Positions 1-12,800 of a DNA stretch of 64,000 nt are shown here, one piece after another. The notes below the pieces were generated by a model, which searched no databases, was not told the DNA's origin, and saw only the letters and a program-made list of their open reading frames with translations. How positions within the stretch are numbered: position 1 is the first letter of the stretch; every line of letters begins with the position of its first letter. The DNA is from Strix aluco (lineage: Eukaryota; Chordata; Aves; Strigiformes; Strigidae). Position numbers and translations under genes: made by a program. The DNA is taken from contig NC_133933.1 in the NCBI RefSeq assembly GCF_031877795.1, forward strand, positions 93,455,552 through 93,519,551. Reading direction: 5' to 3'.

Positions 1-3000
1 CAAACTGCATTTGGAGAGTGACCTAAGATGTGGGAAAGTTGTCTATTGCTTATGTTATTTTTTCACCCACTTTTGAGTGCTTTGAGGCTACATTTCCCCT
101 GAGTTATGACAGATATTGCCACCCACCTTAGTTCTTCCTGCCTCTGCCCTAACAGAACCTCTTTGTTGTTTTATCTAATCAGATTCAGAGGCCCTGCTAG
201 AGTTGGCTCTTTCAGACTGTTCAAAGCGGTTATATTTCTTATTTCCCAGGCTTCAGAAGAACTAAAAATAACTAAGTGAAAATCTGAAATGCAAAGCTAA
301 TATTCTTGCCAGTGTTAAGCAGATATGTTGTGAGGATTAACAAGGGATTTTACAGATTTGAAAAATTTGAATAAATCAGAACATTAATTTTTCTTTGCTG
401 AGTTTTCTGAGTTTAATCTTTCTTAAGCCACTTAGAATTTTTAATGAAAATATTTACCTTATTTTTTTCTGAATTGAAGATATGTGGTGTGTCTTTGTGC
501 AAAGAGAAAAATTTATTACAAAACTTTCTGTATACGAAAGAGAATATTCATGACAGATGAGGGTTTGCAGTTCAAATTACTTTGGGGTGAAAGTGACCCA
601 AGTTCTTTTGCCAGTCCCCATGGAGAGTATGAGTCATAGGTGTTTTGCCTAGTCCCAAGTACCGAGAATTTTCACTGACAAAAGAGGACTTGCAGTAGGC
701 ATAGGGCAGGATCATTAGGCTATTTCAAACGTAGTATTGTTGGTCACTGCAGACATCTTTGTATCTATCTTTGCACAATAATTTTCCCAGGATTTCTCAA
801 AAGCAAAAGCTCTCAACAGGAGGGATTCTGCTCCACTGGCTGGACTACACAGTAGAGCAATGTTTCCCAACAAGTTTATAGAGAATTGGGAAATGGTAGA
901 AAAAGCAGTGTTAAATGTTGGCAGATGCACTTCTTTTAAGTTGAGAGAGTGAGAAGCAGCTATTATTACTGACTGCAAACATTCACCCTCTTGAAGGAAC
1001 CTTTAACTGTTTACATTTGCTGGCAGTAGCATAGTTTTCCCTATGATGGGGAAGGGTTTACTCCTGCAGCCAGTAATTACATCAACTTTGCGCTCCCCTT
1101 CTTCCAGAGGAACCAAAAAGCTGGCAGCACAGGGCACAGCATTAAGGCAACTAAGCATTTACACAAATGAGCCTAAAGGGAGGATCCGTTTTGAAAAAGT
1201 CTGAAAAACGGTGCATGTCTGCTAGCTTCCAGAAACCGGGAAATGACCAGCAGTGTGACAGTCCAGCTTCTAAACCTGCAGCTCAGTTCAAGGGACACAC
1301 ACATGAAGAAGAAATAAGACTAGTGAGTGGTCTAAGCTCTGGAACAATTTGAAACATGATGCAGTATTTCTCAGACTGTGGAGAAACTGCATGATGGAAA
1401 AGAGGCGGCAGGTGAGATGTTAAGCTGAATTCAGGGTAGCTACCATAATGTCACTGACCATAAATCTGGCCCTTGGGATCTGAGGACTATGGTTAATCAG
1501 TGGCAGAACAAAATAAGACCTGCAGTGAAAAAAAAGTAATAAAAATAATTTTTTAAATTTAAATTATAGTTAGGTGAGCTACTTTGTAACTAATCCCAAT
1601 TTAACAATGCCAGACTACTGTTTTCTCTTGCACAAAATACAGTTCCACATAATTTTTCCATTTTCTGTGCAACTTGTACTTTTATGGAAGGCTTTTCTTT
1701 TTCCTGATGCATATACGGGAAAGGGGTTTTATTGCATAGTCATGTAAGGAAGTATTATTGCAGTGGGCATGCACAGAGAATGCAGTTTTAACTTCTTAAT
1801 TCACCACTGTTTGTTTGCTTTTCATTCAGTATGAAACTGTTAACCTTTAAAAAAACATAACCAAGAATATGGCTAAATATTTATTATCATAATCTCATAT
1901 TTCACATATTTGCAAGTTCAGTACTGAAATACTATCTAATGCAATGCCTCAGCCAAAGTGGACGTGGCAGACGTTTTGTTTCTTTTTTATTTGATGTCTT
2001 TTTCCCCATTGACATTTATGTATGATACCAATCTGAAATTAGACGTGCAAAAACATAAGTACGGATATTTTATCCCTTTTAATTTTACCATTAATTGCTT
2101 GAAATTATTATACTAATACGTAAAGCCTTATATTTTAGCAATCTGGAGAAAAAAAATTCCGTTAAGTGTATATATGCCACACATTCAAATGAGAAGCCAG
2201 TGACTACAGAGGCAAAATCTGGTTCCACAGAAGTCAACAAAGGCTTCCCAACCATGTCAGCAGAGCCAGAATTTTACGTTATGATTTGGGGCTCTGTCCA
2301 GCAGGATCCATTTCAGAATTTGTGACCACCCTTCTGCTTTATTAGCATTGCTGCCCAAATTGCCACATTCCTGGCTGAAATTCATTGCTAGTCCTGCTCT
2401 CTGTTTTTTAAGCTCCACTGTTAAGAGCTCTTGAGAAAACTGCTCCAACTGGTTGGCATTAGAAGGAAATGAAAATCTTTTAAGTGGCTATTGTGCATGT
2501 TATTTGAATGCACTGGATGACATTTCAACACCAGGCAATGCCTCCTCTCCACCACAGTCATCAAGAGTGGTTTGGTTTTTTTCCCTTCCCATATGGGCAC
2601 TGAGGTTTCCAAGAGCATTGATCCCTCTGCACATTTTTCTACACTTTGTACAGGCCTCTTTGAACATATTTCTGCAAACAGAAAGGCTTCAATGTGCAAC
2701 AGTTTTTTAGCAGCTTGCAGGACTGAGCCCTTGATGTGATTATTTGATTATATATGAAGTAACTCTTATGATCAACGAATGATGTCACGGCTATCACTTT
2801 GAAGTTAACAGCAAAATTTGCATTGGCTTAAATCTGAGCAGGATCAAGGCATGCAGCATCAGACTGACATCCCTTAATTAACTTCCATATTTCTCTTTAA
2901 ATGCTCATGCCTCACTCCATGCTTTTTCATAAGACAAGAGAAAAGAACAAACGCTGGAAACTGATGTTTTCACCAGCAGTAGGCTGTCACGCTTAACAAA

Positions 3001-3940
3001 TTGTTCTAGTATATTAGTTTATGTGGGCATCCTGTCCTTGATCAGCTTCCACATTTCCCATAGACAGCAGCAGAAGTTGCACACAAAGACAAAATAAATG
3101 ACCGATATTTTGCAAATGGAAATATAATATCCCATCTGCAGACAAAAGGCCTGATTTAAAGAAGTGCTGCAGCACCTTTAGCGAAATAATTCCTATAGAC
3201 TGGGGTGGAAAATACAGAGCCCATACTTCTTTGCTTCTTTGAATTTAAACTATAATTTTTTATACTTGCATAAAAAAATCTGGGATACATAAAGGCCATA
3301 TTGGAAGCACAGTCTTTACCTCTCAAGCTAACAGGAAATGAGAGACAGTAATGGGATTTTAACTAGTTTCTCACTTGCGATGAGTATCCAACACTCGCCG
3401 AAGAAAACTTCCTTTCAAAATCTTTTCATTCCAAGTCTGCTCAGCAGACAATCAAAACGTGTGTGTGTGAACAATGTTCATTTGTATTCTTAAGTGAGCT
3501 TGTTTTATTTTGCCATTTACTAAATGCTGGCGTGAAAATTCCTAAAGCAACGTGACTCTCACAACAAACACAACTGACAGACCCTAGCTGGAGAGCACAT
3601 GCAAGCACAGACTGCAATTGTTCTGCGGTTATTTGAGAGACAGTGGCCAGGGAAACAGGGGTCATTAATTTCTCTGCATATTTTAAACATTTCCAGAGAT
3701 GTGCTAAAATATATTAAAAGCACAGCAGCCGACATCTAAGGCTGAAACATTAGAAAAGCTTTAGAAGGGAATTTGTGTGTAAGAGCAAGAAGGGATGGTT
3801 TAGTTTTAACCTTTGCATTAGGGAAAGCAACACACTTTTAACTCTTTCCATCTTGCTTTTCCAAAAGATCAGCTGAACGACTTCAGGAGAAGTGCATCCC
3901 TTCGAAACTTGAGGAAGAGATCTTGGCTGCAGGTGGCAAC
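1..3940. other. 5' intergenic flank, no gene recognised
   Basis: AT-rich single-copy-looking DNA upstream of the CEP162 CpG island. Open frames here are under about 110 codons, on both strands and without a recognisable domain, so I treat them as chance. In mammals the next gene on this side of CEP162 is TBX18, several hundred kb away, so distal regulatory DNA is possible, but no site can be assigned by eye. Confidence 0.6.
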
Positions 3941-4689
3941 AGCGTTAGCCCCACGCGCTTTGTGAGCGGGAACAAAGGCGGTCGTCCTCTGCACCGGCCT
4001 GGCATCGCCACCGAATGAAGAAATAAACTGAATCTCGGTTTAATTCCCCCGCTTTATCAGCAGGCTCCTGCGCAGCTCCTAGAGCGCAGAAAACTGAAAC
4101 AACTTGAGCAGCAAGCTCAGAGGAACCGGCAGCCGAGGGCGGGGGGAGCAAAGCCACGTCCCGTATCTCGGCTCCCGCCGCCGGCAGCCCGGGGGTGGAT
4201 GGCCAGAGGGCCCCGAGGCCGTCCCTGCGGCGGGGACGGAGCAGCCCCCGGGGCCGGCACCGGCCTCCCGCCGCCAAGCCCCCTCTCGCTCGCAGCCCCC
4301 GCTCGCCGGAGGCAGGTGCGCGGGCAGGCCTCGCCGGCTCGGCGGGCAGCGGCCGGGGGCTGCTGCGTTATCCTGGCGTGACCTCTCATGGTGGAAGCGG
4401 CGAGCGGCGGCGGCGCTGCCCGGCCCCTCTCTGTGCCCCGCGCCGGTCCCCACCGGCGCTGCCCTCCTGCCGCCCAGCAGGCGGCGCTGCTCCGCGCGCG
4501 CGCGCGCCGCCGCCGCCTCACGTCACCGCGCGGCGACTTCCGCCTCCAGCCGCGCGGGCCGGGCGGGGCCGCGGCGAGGCGGCCTTGCAACGGTAGTAAT
4601 GGCTGCTGGGGACCGCGCTCTCCCGTCACGTGCCTCCCACGCGCGGCGGCGGCGGGGCGGGGGAGAGGAAAGCCGGCGGGTTTGGCGGG

Positions 4690-4699
4690 GTCACGTGAC
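4690..4699. promoter_or_regulatory. Palindromic E-box GTCACGTGAC
   Basis: A perfect 10-bp palindrome containing CACGTG, the site bound by USF and by the MITF/TFE family. It lies about 50 bp upstream of the X-box-like motif inside the CpG island. A second CACGTG lies at 4627-4632 and a third, in GGTCACGTGA context, at 5248-5253 just downstream in intron 1. Three copies in about 630 bp is more than expected by chance, although GC-rich DNA raises the background. Binding is inferred, not shown. Confidence 0.55.
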
Positions 4700-4746
4700 A
4701 CGCCACCCCGCGGTCTCTTTTGGCGGGCGGTACGGTGGCCGGGAGG

Positions 4747-4760
4747 GTTTCCCAGGCAAC
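4747..4760 (+). promoter_or_regulatory. RFX X-box-like motif (ciliary gene promoter)
   Basis: The 14-mer GTTTCCCAGGCAAC has two RFX half-sites, GTTTCC and GGCAAC, separated by two bases. It fits the vertebrate consensus GTYNYY-N2-RRNAAC in both halves and differs only at the central AT. RFX factors drive many ciliary genes through such sites close to the transcription start, and this one lies about 55 bp upstream of the inferred exon 1 donor of a ciliary gene. The sequence match is direct; the function is inferred. Confidence 0.7.
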
Positions 4761-4764
4761 TGCA

Positions 4765-4813
4765 CCGCCGGCGAGAGAGACGACCTGGCCGGGAGGGGCC
4801 CGACGCGGCCCAG
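4765..4813 (+). other. CEP162: CEP162 exon 1, non-coding (5' end approximate)
   Basis: The donor CCCAG|GTACGC at 4813/4814 is the best splice donor in the CpG island downstream of the X-box. The coding start is in the next exon, so exon 1 would be wholly 5' UTR. The left end is a guess: no cap-site evidence can be read from sequence, and alternative first exons within the island are possible. Confidence 0.55.
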
Positions 4814-6727
4814 GTACGCTCCCGGCGCCGGGCAGCTGGCGGGCCGCCCGCCCTGGGGGCAGCGCTCGGCTCTGAGCCGTGTCCTCTCCTGTCCCCCTCC
4901 GCTCTCTGGAGCGCCCCTCGGGCGGCGGAGCTCAGCCCTGCCCGCCGGCTCAGCCTGGCGCTGCCCCATCGGGAGCTGCGCTTCTCCCTCATCCCGCCTA
5001 GCTCGGAGTCCCCGCGCTGCCGGGGGCTGTCGCACCCTTTCGCCAGCACTCGCTAGGCCCAGGGTGGGAGAGGCCGGGGCCGGAGGAGAGCCGCAGAGTT
5101 TCAGCTGGGGCTGGGAGGAGCACGGCCCGCCGGCCCCAGAGCTGCTGCCCGGCCGCCGCCGTGGGCCAGCTCTGCATGTGCTTTAGGGGAAGCTGGAGGA
5201 GGAGGATCAGGTCACGGCTGGTCCTAGTGTTGGGATGATTAAAAGGTCACGTGAAATGTGTTAGGCTGTTTAAGCTTTCCTTCATCCCTATGGTTTAGCA
5301 ATACCTTCCCAAAACTTCTGCTTTCAGCACTGTGTTATAGCGTATATCCCAGGAAGTGACTTCTTTGTTTTATGTACGAAGTCATTTGTGAACCTGCAAT
5401 TCTAAAGGTATGGCTGTAAAGTATATTTGCTAAGGGTAATGTTTGTCTGTAATCTTCTATGTCCTTTTGAAAAATAAAGTTTTATATTGTTTTTATAAAA
5501 CCTGTAATTATAGGGTAGACAGAAGTAGAGAGAATGTCAGAAGAATCAGTTTGTTTTTCTGGCAAGGCTGGAATTAAGTATTTTTCACTTGCTGAAGTAG
5601 TTGGCACAGCTAGTAAACTACTAAAGCATCTAATGTTTAGCATCTTTGATGTAAAAGTGTAAAATAATACTTGGTTATGTGAGAGGTAACATTCTTAATC
5701 TTCTTACCATGTTTTCAGAGATACTGTCCAAGTGCTTACATAAGGATATTTTATTCAATTCAGAGTCTGGGCAGTCTGCTATAACTTTTTTTTTTTTTTT
5801 TAACTGTGAAAGCCAAAGTGTCGGGTGGTCTGTCAATGAATAAGGAGCGAAAGCAGGAAGCAGTTGTCACAACTCGCCTGTCAAAATCAATTTACTAGGT
5901 AGGTAACAGTCCTGTGTACTGAGAAGGCTCCATATTGGGAGAAGTTTTATTTAATGGTAAAAACATTTCTGCAAATATTTAGCCCTTTTATGTTTACATA
6001 GCACTTCTCAGCCTGGAAGATCCGAGGGTAGTTTAATGGTGCTATACATATGCAGTTTTTGAAGGTAGCCATATGTTTTGAGCAGTGGGGAACATTTTAT
6101 ACCTGAGAAGCCAACACAGACTTTTGGGAATGGGAGGGGGACAAGTGCCATTGGCTTTCTGTGTCAGGGCAGATCAAACCAAATGTCATCCTCTAGTCTT
6201 AGAAGACTTTCATGTATTTATTCTTTACTGAGTCCTAAGCACAGCAGAGACCATGAAACAAAACTTATAATGCCAGATGTCTCCAGTTTTGGAGAAGAGA
6301 CATAGAAAGGAATTAAAAGCCCTTAAAATGGATGGGAAGTATTACTGCAGTGGATTCTTGTTTGATTATTGACAAAATGCTTAATTATGGGTAGCTAAGA
6401 GGTCTGCCTTTTGAAGAAAAATATAAAGAAGATGAAGAGAATCATATTTTATTTATCACTCAGAGTTTAAATGCTGAAACTGTTGCTTTGGAAATTAGTA
6501 TTTTGATTATAAGGAATTTGGGTAATCCAGGCATGTTTGTATTGATTATCTTATTCAGTAAATAATTTAGATTTGGGGTGGGAGGAATGAGATTTGGCAT
6601 CTCTCTTGAGATTTTTTTTTTTTTATTTTGCTTATAGCTCTCTATGAAAGCAGCAAATCACTACGCTACCTGTAATTTCAGAATGCTTTTAATTAACTTT
6701 ATTTTAAATCTTAGTTTTTAAACTCAG

Positions 6728-6818
6728 TTGTTTGGAAGGTAACATCCAGTTGCACATTATGGCTCATCGATTTTCAAAAGAAGAATTAGATGAGCAGTTT
6801 GAAGAGTTTCTGAAAGAG
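6728..6818 (+). CDS. CEP162: CEP162 exon 2 with start codon (coding 6759-6818)
   Basis: ATG at 6759 in a good context (A at -3, G at +4) opens the conserved peptide [20 protein letters not shown], residues 1-20. The donor is at 6819 (GAG|GTATGT), phase 0. The acceptor is either after 6727 or after 6749; both are upstream of the ATG and affect only the 5' UTR. Intron 1 (4814-6727) is about 1.9 kb and holds only a T-tract near 5787 and an E-box at 5248. Confidence 0.93.
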
Positions 6819-9800
6819 GTATGTTTCAGAGCAAGGTCACATCCCTTTTTCTTTATTAAACTACAGGGGGAAAATTGAGCATGAAAGAATATGAAATGGA
6901 AGATACAGCTGTGCTTTTATCACCTAATTCACATAGCTGTCTCATGTGTGGGTCTTTGCAAGGTCTTAACTTCATTGCTAAACTTAATTCATGCTATTTT
7001 GCTGTATTGAAATCAAGAGAACAGTTTTGTGATTAAATAAATACTTTGTCACTGCTAGGTTGTGTCTTCAGAAAGAACCCTTATTTCTTTATTTTTGTTT
7101 CAATTTAATTCTGTTATTTAGTTGCAGAAGCTTCAAATTGATATGTAACTGAAAATGCAATAAAAAGCTTCTCCTGTATGTAGGCATAAACTACTTCTAA
7201 GAATTTACTTATTTTTCTGTGCAGTACCTAATTTCACTGAATTCTATTTAAAAATTCTTGTATTAATCCTAATAAAAAGAAGTATGTTGTAGTGATTAGA
7301 AAATTTTAATTTAATTCCTTTTATTCCTTGTGGTGCTTGTTGATTTTGAGTACAGGCAAAATCCTGCAAGACTGTGGGTTATGACTTAAGCTAACAATTA
7401 TTGCACGTGGTCAAAATGCCCTAACTTGGTATGTTTTTTTCACTGCATATAGACCTGTAATTTAAGAATTTGCCCACTGGTCTATCAGACACACAGTGTG
7501 GTAACCCTAAGGTGTAAGTACCGCATATGTAAGGCCTTTACTAGATTCTGTTACTGTATATAAGTGTAGCTAATGATGGCAGAGAATATTCTTGGGGTCT
7601 CTGTTATATGTAATGTATGTTTAAAGTTTTTTTTGGTGTAGAGGCTGTGCTACAATTTCATTACTTGTGAAAAATGTAGGTGCTAGATTCTGTAAAAATT
7701 ACACTTTGTACTGTGTAGTAAAGACTGTTGTAACCAGAGGCGTCTTTTTCAAGAAGATTTTAGCTTTCCCAGGTACGTCTGTAACTCTGCCTTGACCATG
7801 CAGCTTGTGAGATGTTTTTACAGATACGGAATAAATGTAACTTCACTGAGCAATACTAAACTGAGAGAATAGAAAACCAAAATGCCATCTGAAAATTAAG
7901 ATTCACAAATAACTTAAAGGTAGATTTTGGCCTTTAATTTGATGATGTAATTGAGTTAACATTCTTGAATTCACTGAAATTATGAGTTAGTAAAAATAGA
8001 AAATTAGGATCTGCATTTCTGTCAAAAGTTCTTATTGTTATGAAGGGAGTTGCTCTGGGGAAGAGAAAGGAGGTTTGTTCTTTTATTTATTTTGCGCGTC
8101 TGTCAAAACTCTGCATATGATTGCTTCTAGTATTTTGTTCCTCATTCGACATGCTCTTCTTGCTCTTCAACTATTACCCGCACTGAGAATGCTGAAGTTA
8201 GAAAAAAATCAAAATAGATGTATTGAATTATTCCAAGTGGGATTTGGCATGTTCCAGAGAAAGTAACTTTTAACAACTCATGTCTTAATTGTATTTTATT
8301 GTTTCAAACTAAAACTGTTTGTAAAGTGTTTAAGCTTTCTTAAACACACATACTGCAAGTCCAGTCATTAAAATATGCATTGGTTTATGTTTTGCCAGCT
8401 AGATATAGATCCAAATAACAATGGCATTATCTACTCTGTTACTTTATACGCATGCATCTTCTGTTATGTCCCTCTCTTTGCTTTTGTTTTTTATAAAAAG
8501 TGTGCAGCCTTTTAACATTAGAAAGATGAGAAACTGGTGTGCTCCGTTGTTTGAAATCACCATGTAGGTGATGTTTGTGTTGACAGTATAAAGGCGGGGG
8601 GGGGAGGAAATAGCAAAAACTGTGTCTTAGTAGTTTGAGGAACACTTAATGTTGTTTAAGCAAATCTTTCGGAGAAGAAAGGGAGCAGGATGCTTTTCCC
8701 CTTTTAAATAACTCATAGTGAAGCTACCTTTGTTTAGGAGGGTTGTTACATGTATGTTTGAGATTAAAATATATAAGAAAGACTATACAGTTGGAAGAGT
8801 GAAGAGGATTTTCTAGGCTTTTATTGTTTTACAGAAGGAAACACAAATGTATAATAACAATTACTGCATGTAGGATAGGTCTTTTAATTAGTCCTCAGGC
8901 TGATCACGCTTATTACCAACCCCTTGCCAGAATGGCCTGTTATCATCCATGATTCTTTTCCTCCTCCTCCACTGTCTGTGTGCTTGTGATCCTTCCACTC
9001 CCCACTACCAGAATCTTCCTTTAGTGCGCTTCCCCTATTGTCACTTTAATTTCCGTTAAGCATCATCTGTCATATTGGTATAGCTCCTAGGTTTTCAGAG
9101 TGTTGGCTGTGAAGTTCACTTGGGACATGCAACATGAGAAGCTCTTTGTAATACACAGTGCTTCAGTTAATTGCTTTTTTTGATGACACTTCAAGCAAAG
9201 CAAAGTTATGAAAAAGCCATTGTCTGCTTCTAGTCTTCTAGGTTGACTTTTGTTCTGCTTGATATTCATGAACAGCTGAGAAGGAAGACTTTCAAAAGGA
9301 AAGGCTGTGCCACCTTTATTAGAAAATCTGTAGAATAGTACCTGGAAGATTAACACTACACATTAAATTATGTTTGAAAAACATTTTTAATTTTTATTAA
9401 AAGATCAAATATATTAAAATATTATTTTATACTAAAAATATAATTTGGAGTAGACTTGTTCTATTGAAAAAGACTTGTTTCGTGAAATAATTAGGACAAC
9501 TAGTCATTTAAGTCTGAGTGTTTTAGATCCAATCCTGTATTACCTATCTACTTTATTATGTTCCTTCATGTGCATAGGAGGTGGTAAGCTGATTATGTGC
9601 CATGTTGTTGTCCCGGTTCTTAAAGCTGACTCTTGGCATTTACTGAAGTTGAGATTAAACAACTGTCACTTCTGTTTTCTTTATTTTAATTTTTTGTGTG
9701 TGTGTGTCTGTTTCTGAAAAGCTGAAGGCTGTTTTATAGAGGAGAGGAAAGAAGAAATCAGTGCCACTTACTGGCACCGAAAAGTGATTACTGGTCCAAA

Positions 9801-12800
9801 AAGTTAGTTTGTTTATTTATTTATTTGCTTATTTATTTATTTATTTTCAAAGGGAGGAAAAAAATCTCTAAGTTTCACTGTTGAGACAAGTTGGGAAAAA
9901 TGCACTAGTGTTTTTGTGTCAGCATTTCTTTCCCAGCTGCTGCAACTTTACTGTCTGTAGTTGACAAGATGGCTGGACATAGAAAGTTTCCAGAACTTGA
10001 GAACCACCTGTGGGAGTTTCAGTTTCTTTAGTTACAGTACTCTAAGGAGTATGAGCATCACTGAAGTTCTACTTGCAGGGTAGAGGATACTGTTAGTCAT
10101 AAAAGAAGCAGCAAGCAGTAACAGAGCTTGCATCAAGCACCTGTCAGTACTTCTAGGTAGCAGGAGGCAGTCCGACCTTTGGGGACAATGGCACTAGTAC
10201 TTGTGACTAGTGTAAGGAAGTTGTTATTTATAGGACATTTATTAAGAATGTAAAGATGTTTTGCTCTATGTCACTGAGCCAACTTAAAGAAATTGCGGTA
10301 CATCCTGTTGTCTAGCATTTTCATAATTCATTAAAATTGTGTTTTATTAAAGTGCAAGGCTCAGAGCACTTAAATTTTCTTTCTGAGATTTTATTGACAG
10401 GCAGAGATATAAGAATATTATTTTCTTACGTTTTTTTTTTCTTAAATGGTAGTTTTGGATAATTGGCATTTGATTTAGGGTTGTTCTTGTTAGGCCCATA
10501 TGAATTGAGGCGTTAGATATATAGTAAAGGTGGGTTTTCATGGTGGTGCTTTTATGCAGCAGGAATCAGGCAGTGGACAGCAGAGGCTTGTTTTAATAAA
10601 ACATCCTCTTGTGTTTTACATATTATAAGTACCCACAGTCCTGTTGCCTCTTCTGTTCTGTTTATACTATCACATTTTCTTACTTGTGACTATTACAAAA
10701 GTGAAGCTTTTGAAATTTTCCTCTATGATGCATTTCATATGTGAATGTTTCTTACAGTTTATGAATTTTGCTAACTATTCACTGTGTTCTTTAAGACACG
10801 TTAGGACAACAGGTTTCAACAATTATGGCTAAAAAGTTAGATAAAAATAAAAAGTATGCTACTCCCCTTAACCCCATGTTTACAAAGTTTAAGCACAAAG
10901 ATTACATAGCGTGTAAGGTGGCAGTGCGCTAGCTTAATGAATATATTTCCTTGTTCAGTGTCTGGACAGCTGATTGTAGCTGCAGTAAGCCACAAAGAGC
11001 TTTATTAAAGGAAAAGAGTGGAGATTCAGGTTGGTTTTTTTGAAAAAAAGCTGCATCACATCAAAAAGGTGTTGTTGTCTGTAGGTCTTTTCCTTTTTGT
11101 TACTCTTCAGTAACTTAAATTCATAGGCTGTTCATACTCAGACTTTTTTTTCCATTGATTTAAGTTGTCAGTAAAATTCGACATGGATGGCTAACACATA
11201 TGAAAGCTTAAAACACAAAGTTGTGTAGGAATGGCTCTGGCATGTCTATTAATTTCCATCAATACAGTATAAAATTAATTTCTGAAATCTGATTTGCTGG
11301 CAGCTAGAATGTTGCTTGTGAAACTTTTTTTTTTCAAATATTAATAATGTAAGGCCAAGGCAGAACTGTTTCTGCTCTGCTTCATTATCTTCATGGATGT
11401 AGTCAGAATTTTGTTTCTTATATGTTGTAACTAATTGAAAAAATGCTGATTATGCTGTTCATTTGAACATATACTTTACTAAGCAGTTAACTTTTAACAT
11501 ATCCAAATTTTGGCACTGGGGCTATAATACACAGTGTTATACCACATGAATATAGTTATTGTTTCTTACTCAACTTTGTCATGCATATACAAAAAAGACA
11601 GACAGTGGGGAGTAAAGAGAGGCATCCGAACTCAAAAGTTCGGAACTGAGTGGCTGAAAGACAGTTAAAAAATACGAAAATGTAAAAGCTGTCTTTAATC
11701 TTGTATGCAATCGACTCAGTCTCTTTCAGATGATTCACTTGGAAATTCAAACAAAAAATCCAGCATTCTTGAAACATTGGGACAGCCCAGGAAAAAAACG
11801 AAGAAAAAGGATTCAGTGCCGTGGTGGATATCTGAGGAAGATTTGGATGATGGTGGTAAATAATTTAGTTTTTCAATTTTTTGGCCACAGGGGGTCAGGC
11901 TAGTTCTTTCTCATACTTCGTGTAGGCCTGGTTTCAGGTTGAGTTGATGCCACTCAAGTGCTTTAAAACATTACAATACAAGTTTGTAAAATAAAAAACT
12001 CAAATGTAATTGTATTTTTTTTTTAAGGAACGTATTCAAGCTGTTTTTTCTGTAGCTTTCAAGTTATTAAAACTTTTAAGAGTAAACGCATTATCAATAG
12101 TAAGATAAATAGAAGATGTAACTTAATGAATTCTGCTGAAGTATTTGTAGGTGTGTTTTGTAACCGACCTCTTCCTTTATACTGACTTCTTATAGATTTC
12201 TGTTTTCAAAACTGGAGAGGAAAAAGACCAATATGGATAATCTTATGCTATTTGCAACATTTTTAATAGGTTGGGGAAGCACAGAAAAACTTCTCAACAG
12301 CAGCTGATTCAAAGATGTATGTCTGTCAGCATTCTCAACATTTCCTTTGCCAAGAACCATGGCTCAAGGGCAAAAGGGCTGTGATGACATGATTGCTAGT
12401 TCAGTATTGATTTGGTCACATAGTTCTGGTTGAAAATATATTATTGCTTGCGAGCTTTCCACCTCTAGTTTTCCATTTCTCCATTGTTTTCTTATTGGAT
12501 AGTAAAGCCTACAAGTAGTTAGTTTCCACAGGGTGATTACTTCTTGTTCTTGTAGGAATTGGTGACTTCTTACTTTCATGATTTGTATAACTTACAACTG
12601 GAGCTTTACGGAAAGTTCCAGAAATCAGTTTTTCATATTACAGGGTGAAGATACTGCCAGTAGTCTCTGATTTTAAGCATAGCTCTATCCTGTCAGTGTT
12701 GTCATAGTTGGGAGTCAAATCTTAGGCAGCAGTTATGCCATTAGGCATAACCCTAATAGGAGTTGTCTGAAGTGCTTATCTGTCTCTGGCCTTTTAAGAT

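Larger units (their letters stand above)
3945..5190. promoter_or_regulatory. CEP162: CpG-island promoter of CEP162
   Basis: A block of about 1.25 kb with very high G+C and dense CpG, including a run of alternating CG near 4495-4508, stands out sharply from flanks that are clearly AT-rich. It covers the inferred CEP162 first exon and its GT donor at 4814. It contains an RFX X-box-like site (4747-4760) and two CACGTG boxes (4627-4632, 4692-4697). There is no clear TATA box, as expected for a broad housekeeping-type promoter. Long open frames on both strands here are a consequence of the lack of A/T-rich stop codons. A divergent non-coding transcript toward coordinate 1 is possible but not shown. 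Confidence 0.88.

Noticed and set aside
2095-2710. Overlapping open frames of 60-90 codons on both strands upstream of CEP162
   Set aside because: Short, mutually overlapping, with no recognised domain or splice context.
4079-5186. Long open frames on both strands (up to 360 codons) at 4.1-5.2 kb
   Set aside because: They lie in the CpG island, are arginine/proline/alanine/glycine-rich in every frame and overlap each other. This is the expected effect of GC-rich DNA lacking stop codons.
8595-8605. G-run as a possible G-quadruplex
   Set aside because: A single short run without the four spaced tracts needed.
11728-11729. AG as alternative acceptor for exon 3
   Set aside because: It would shift the frame and remove the conserved SLSDDS start of the exon.
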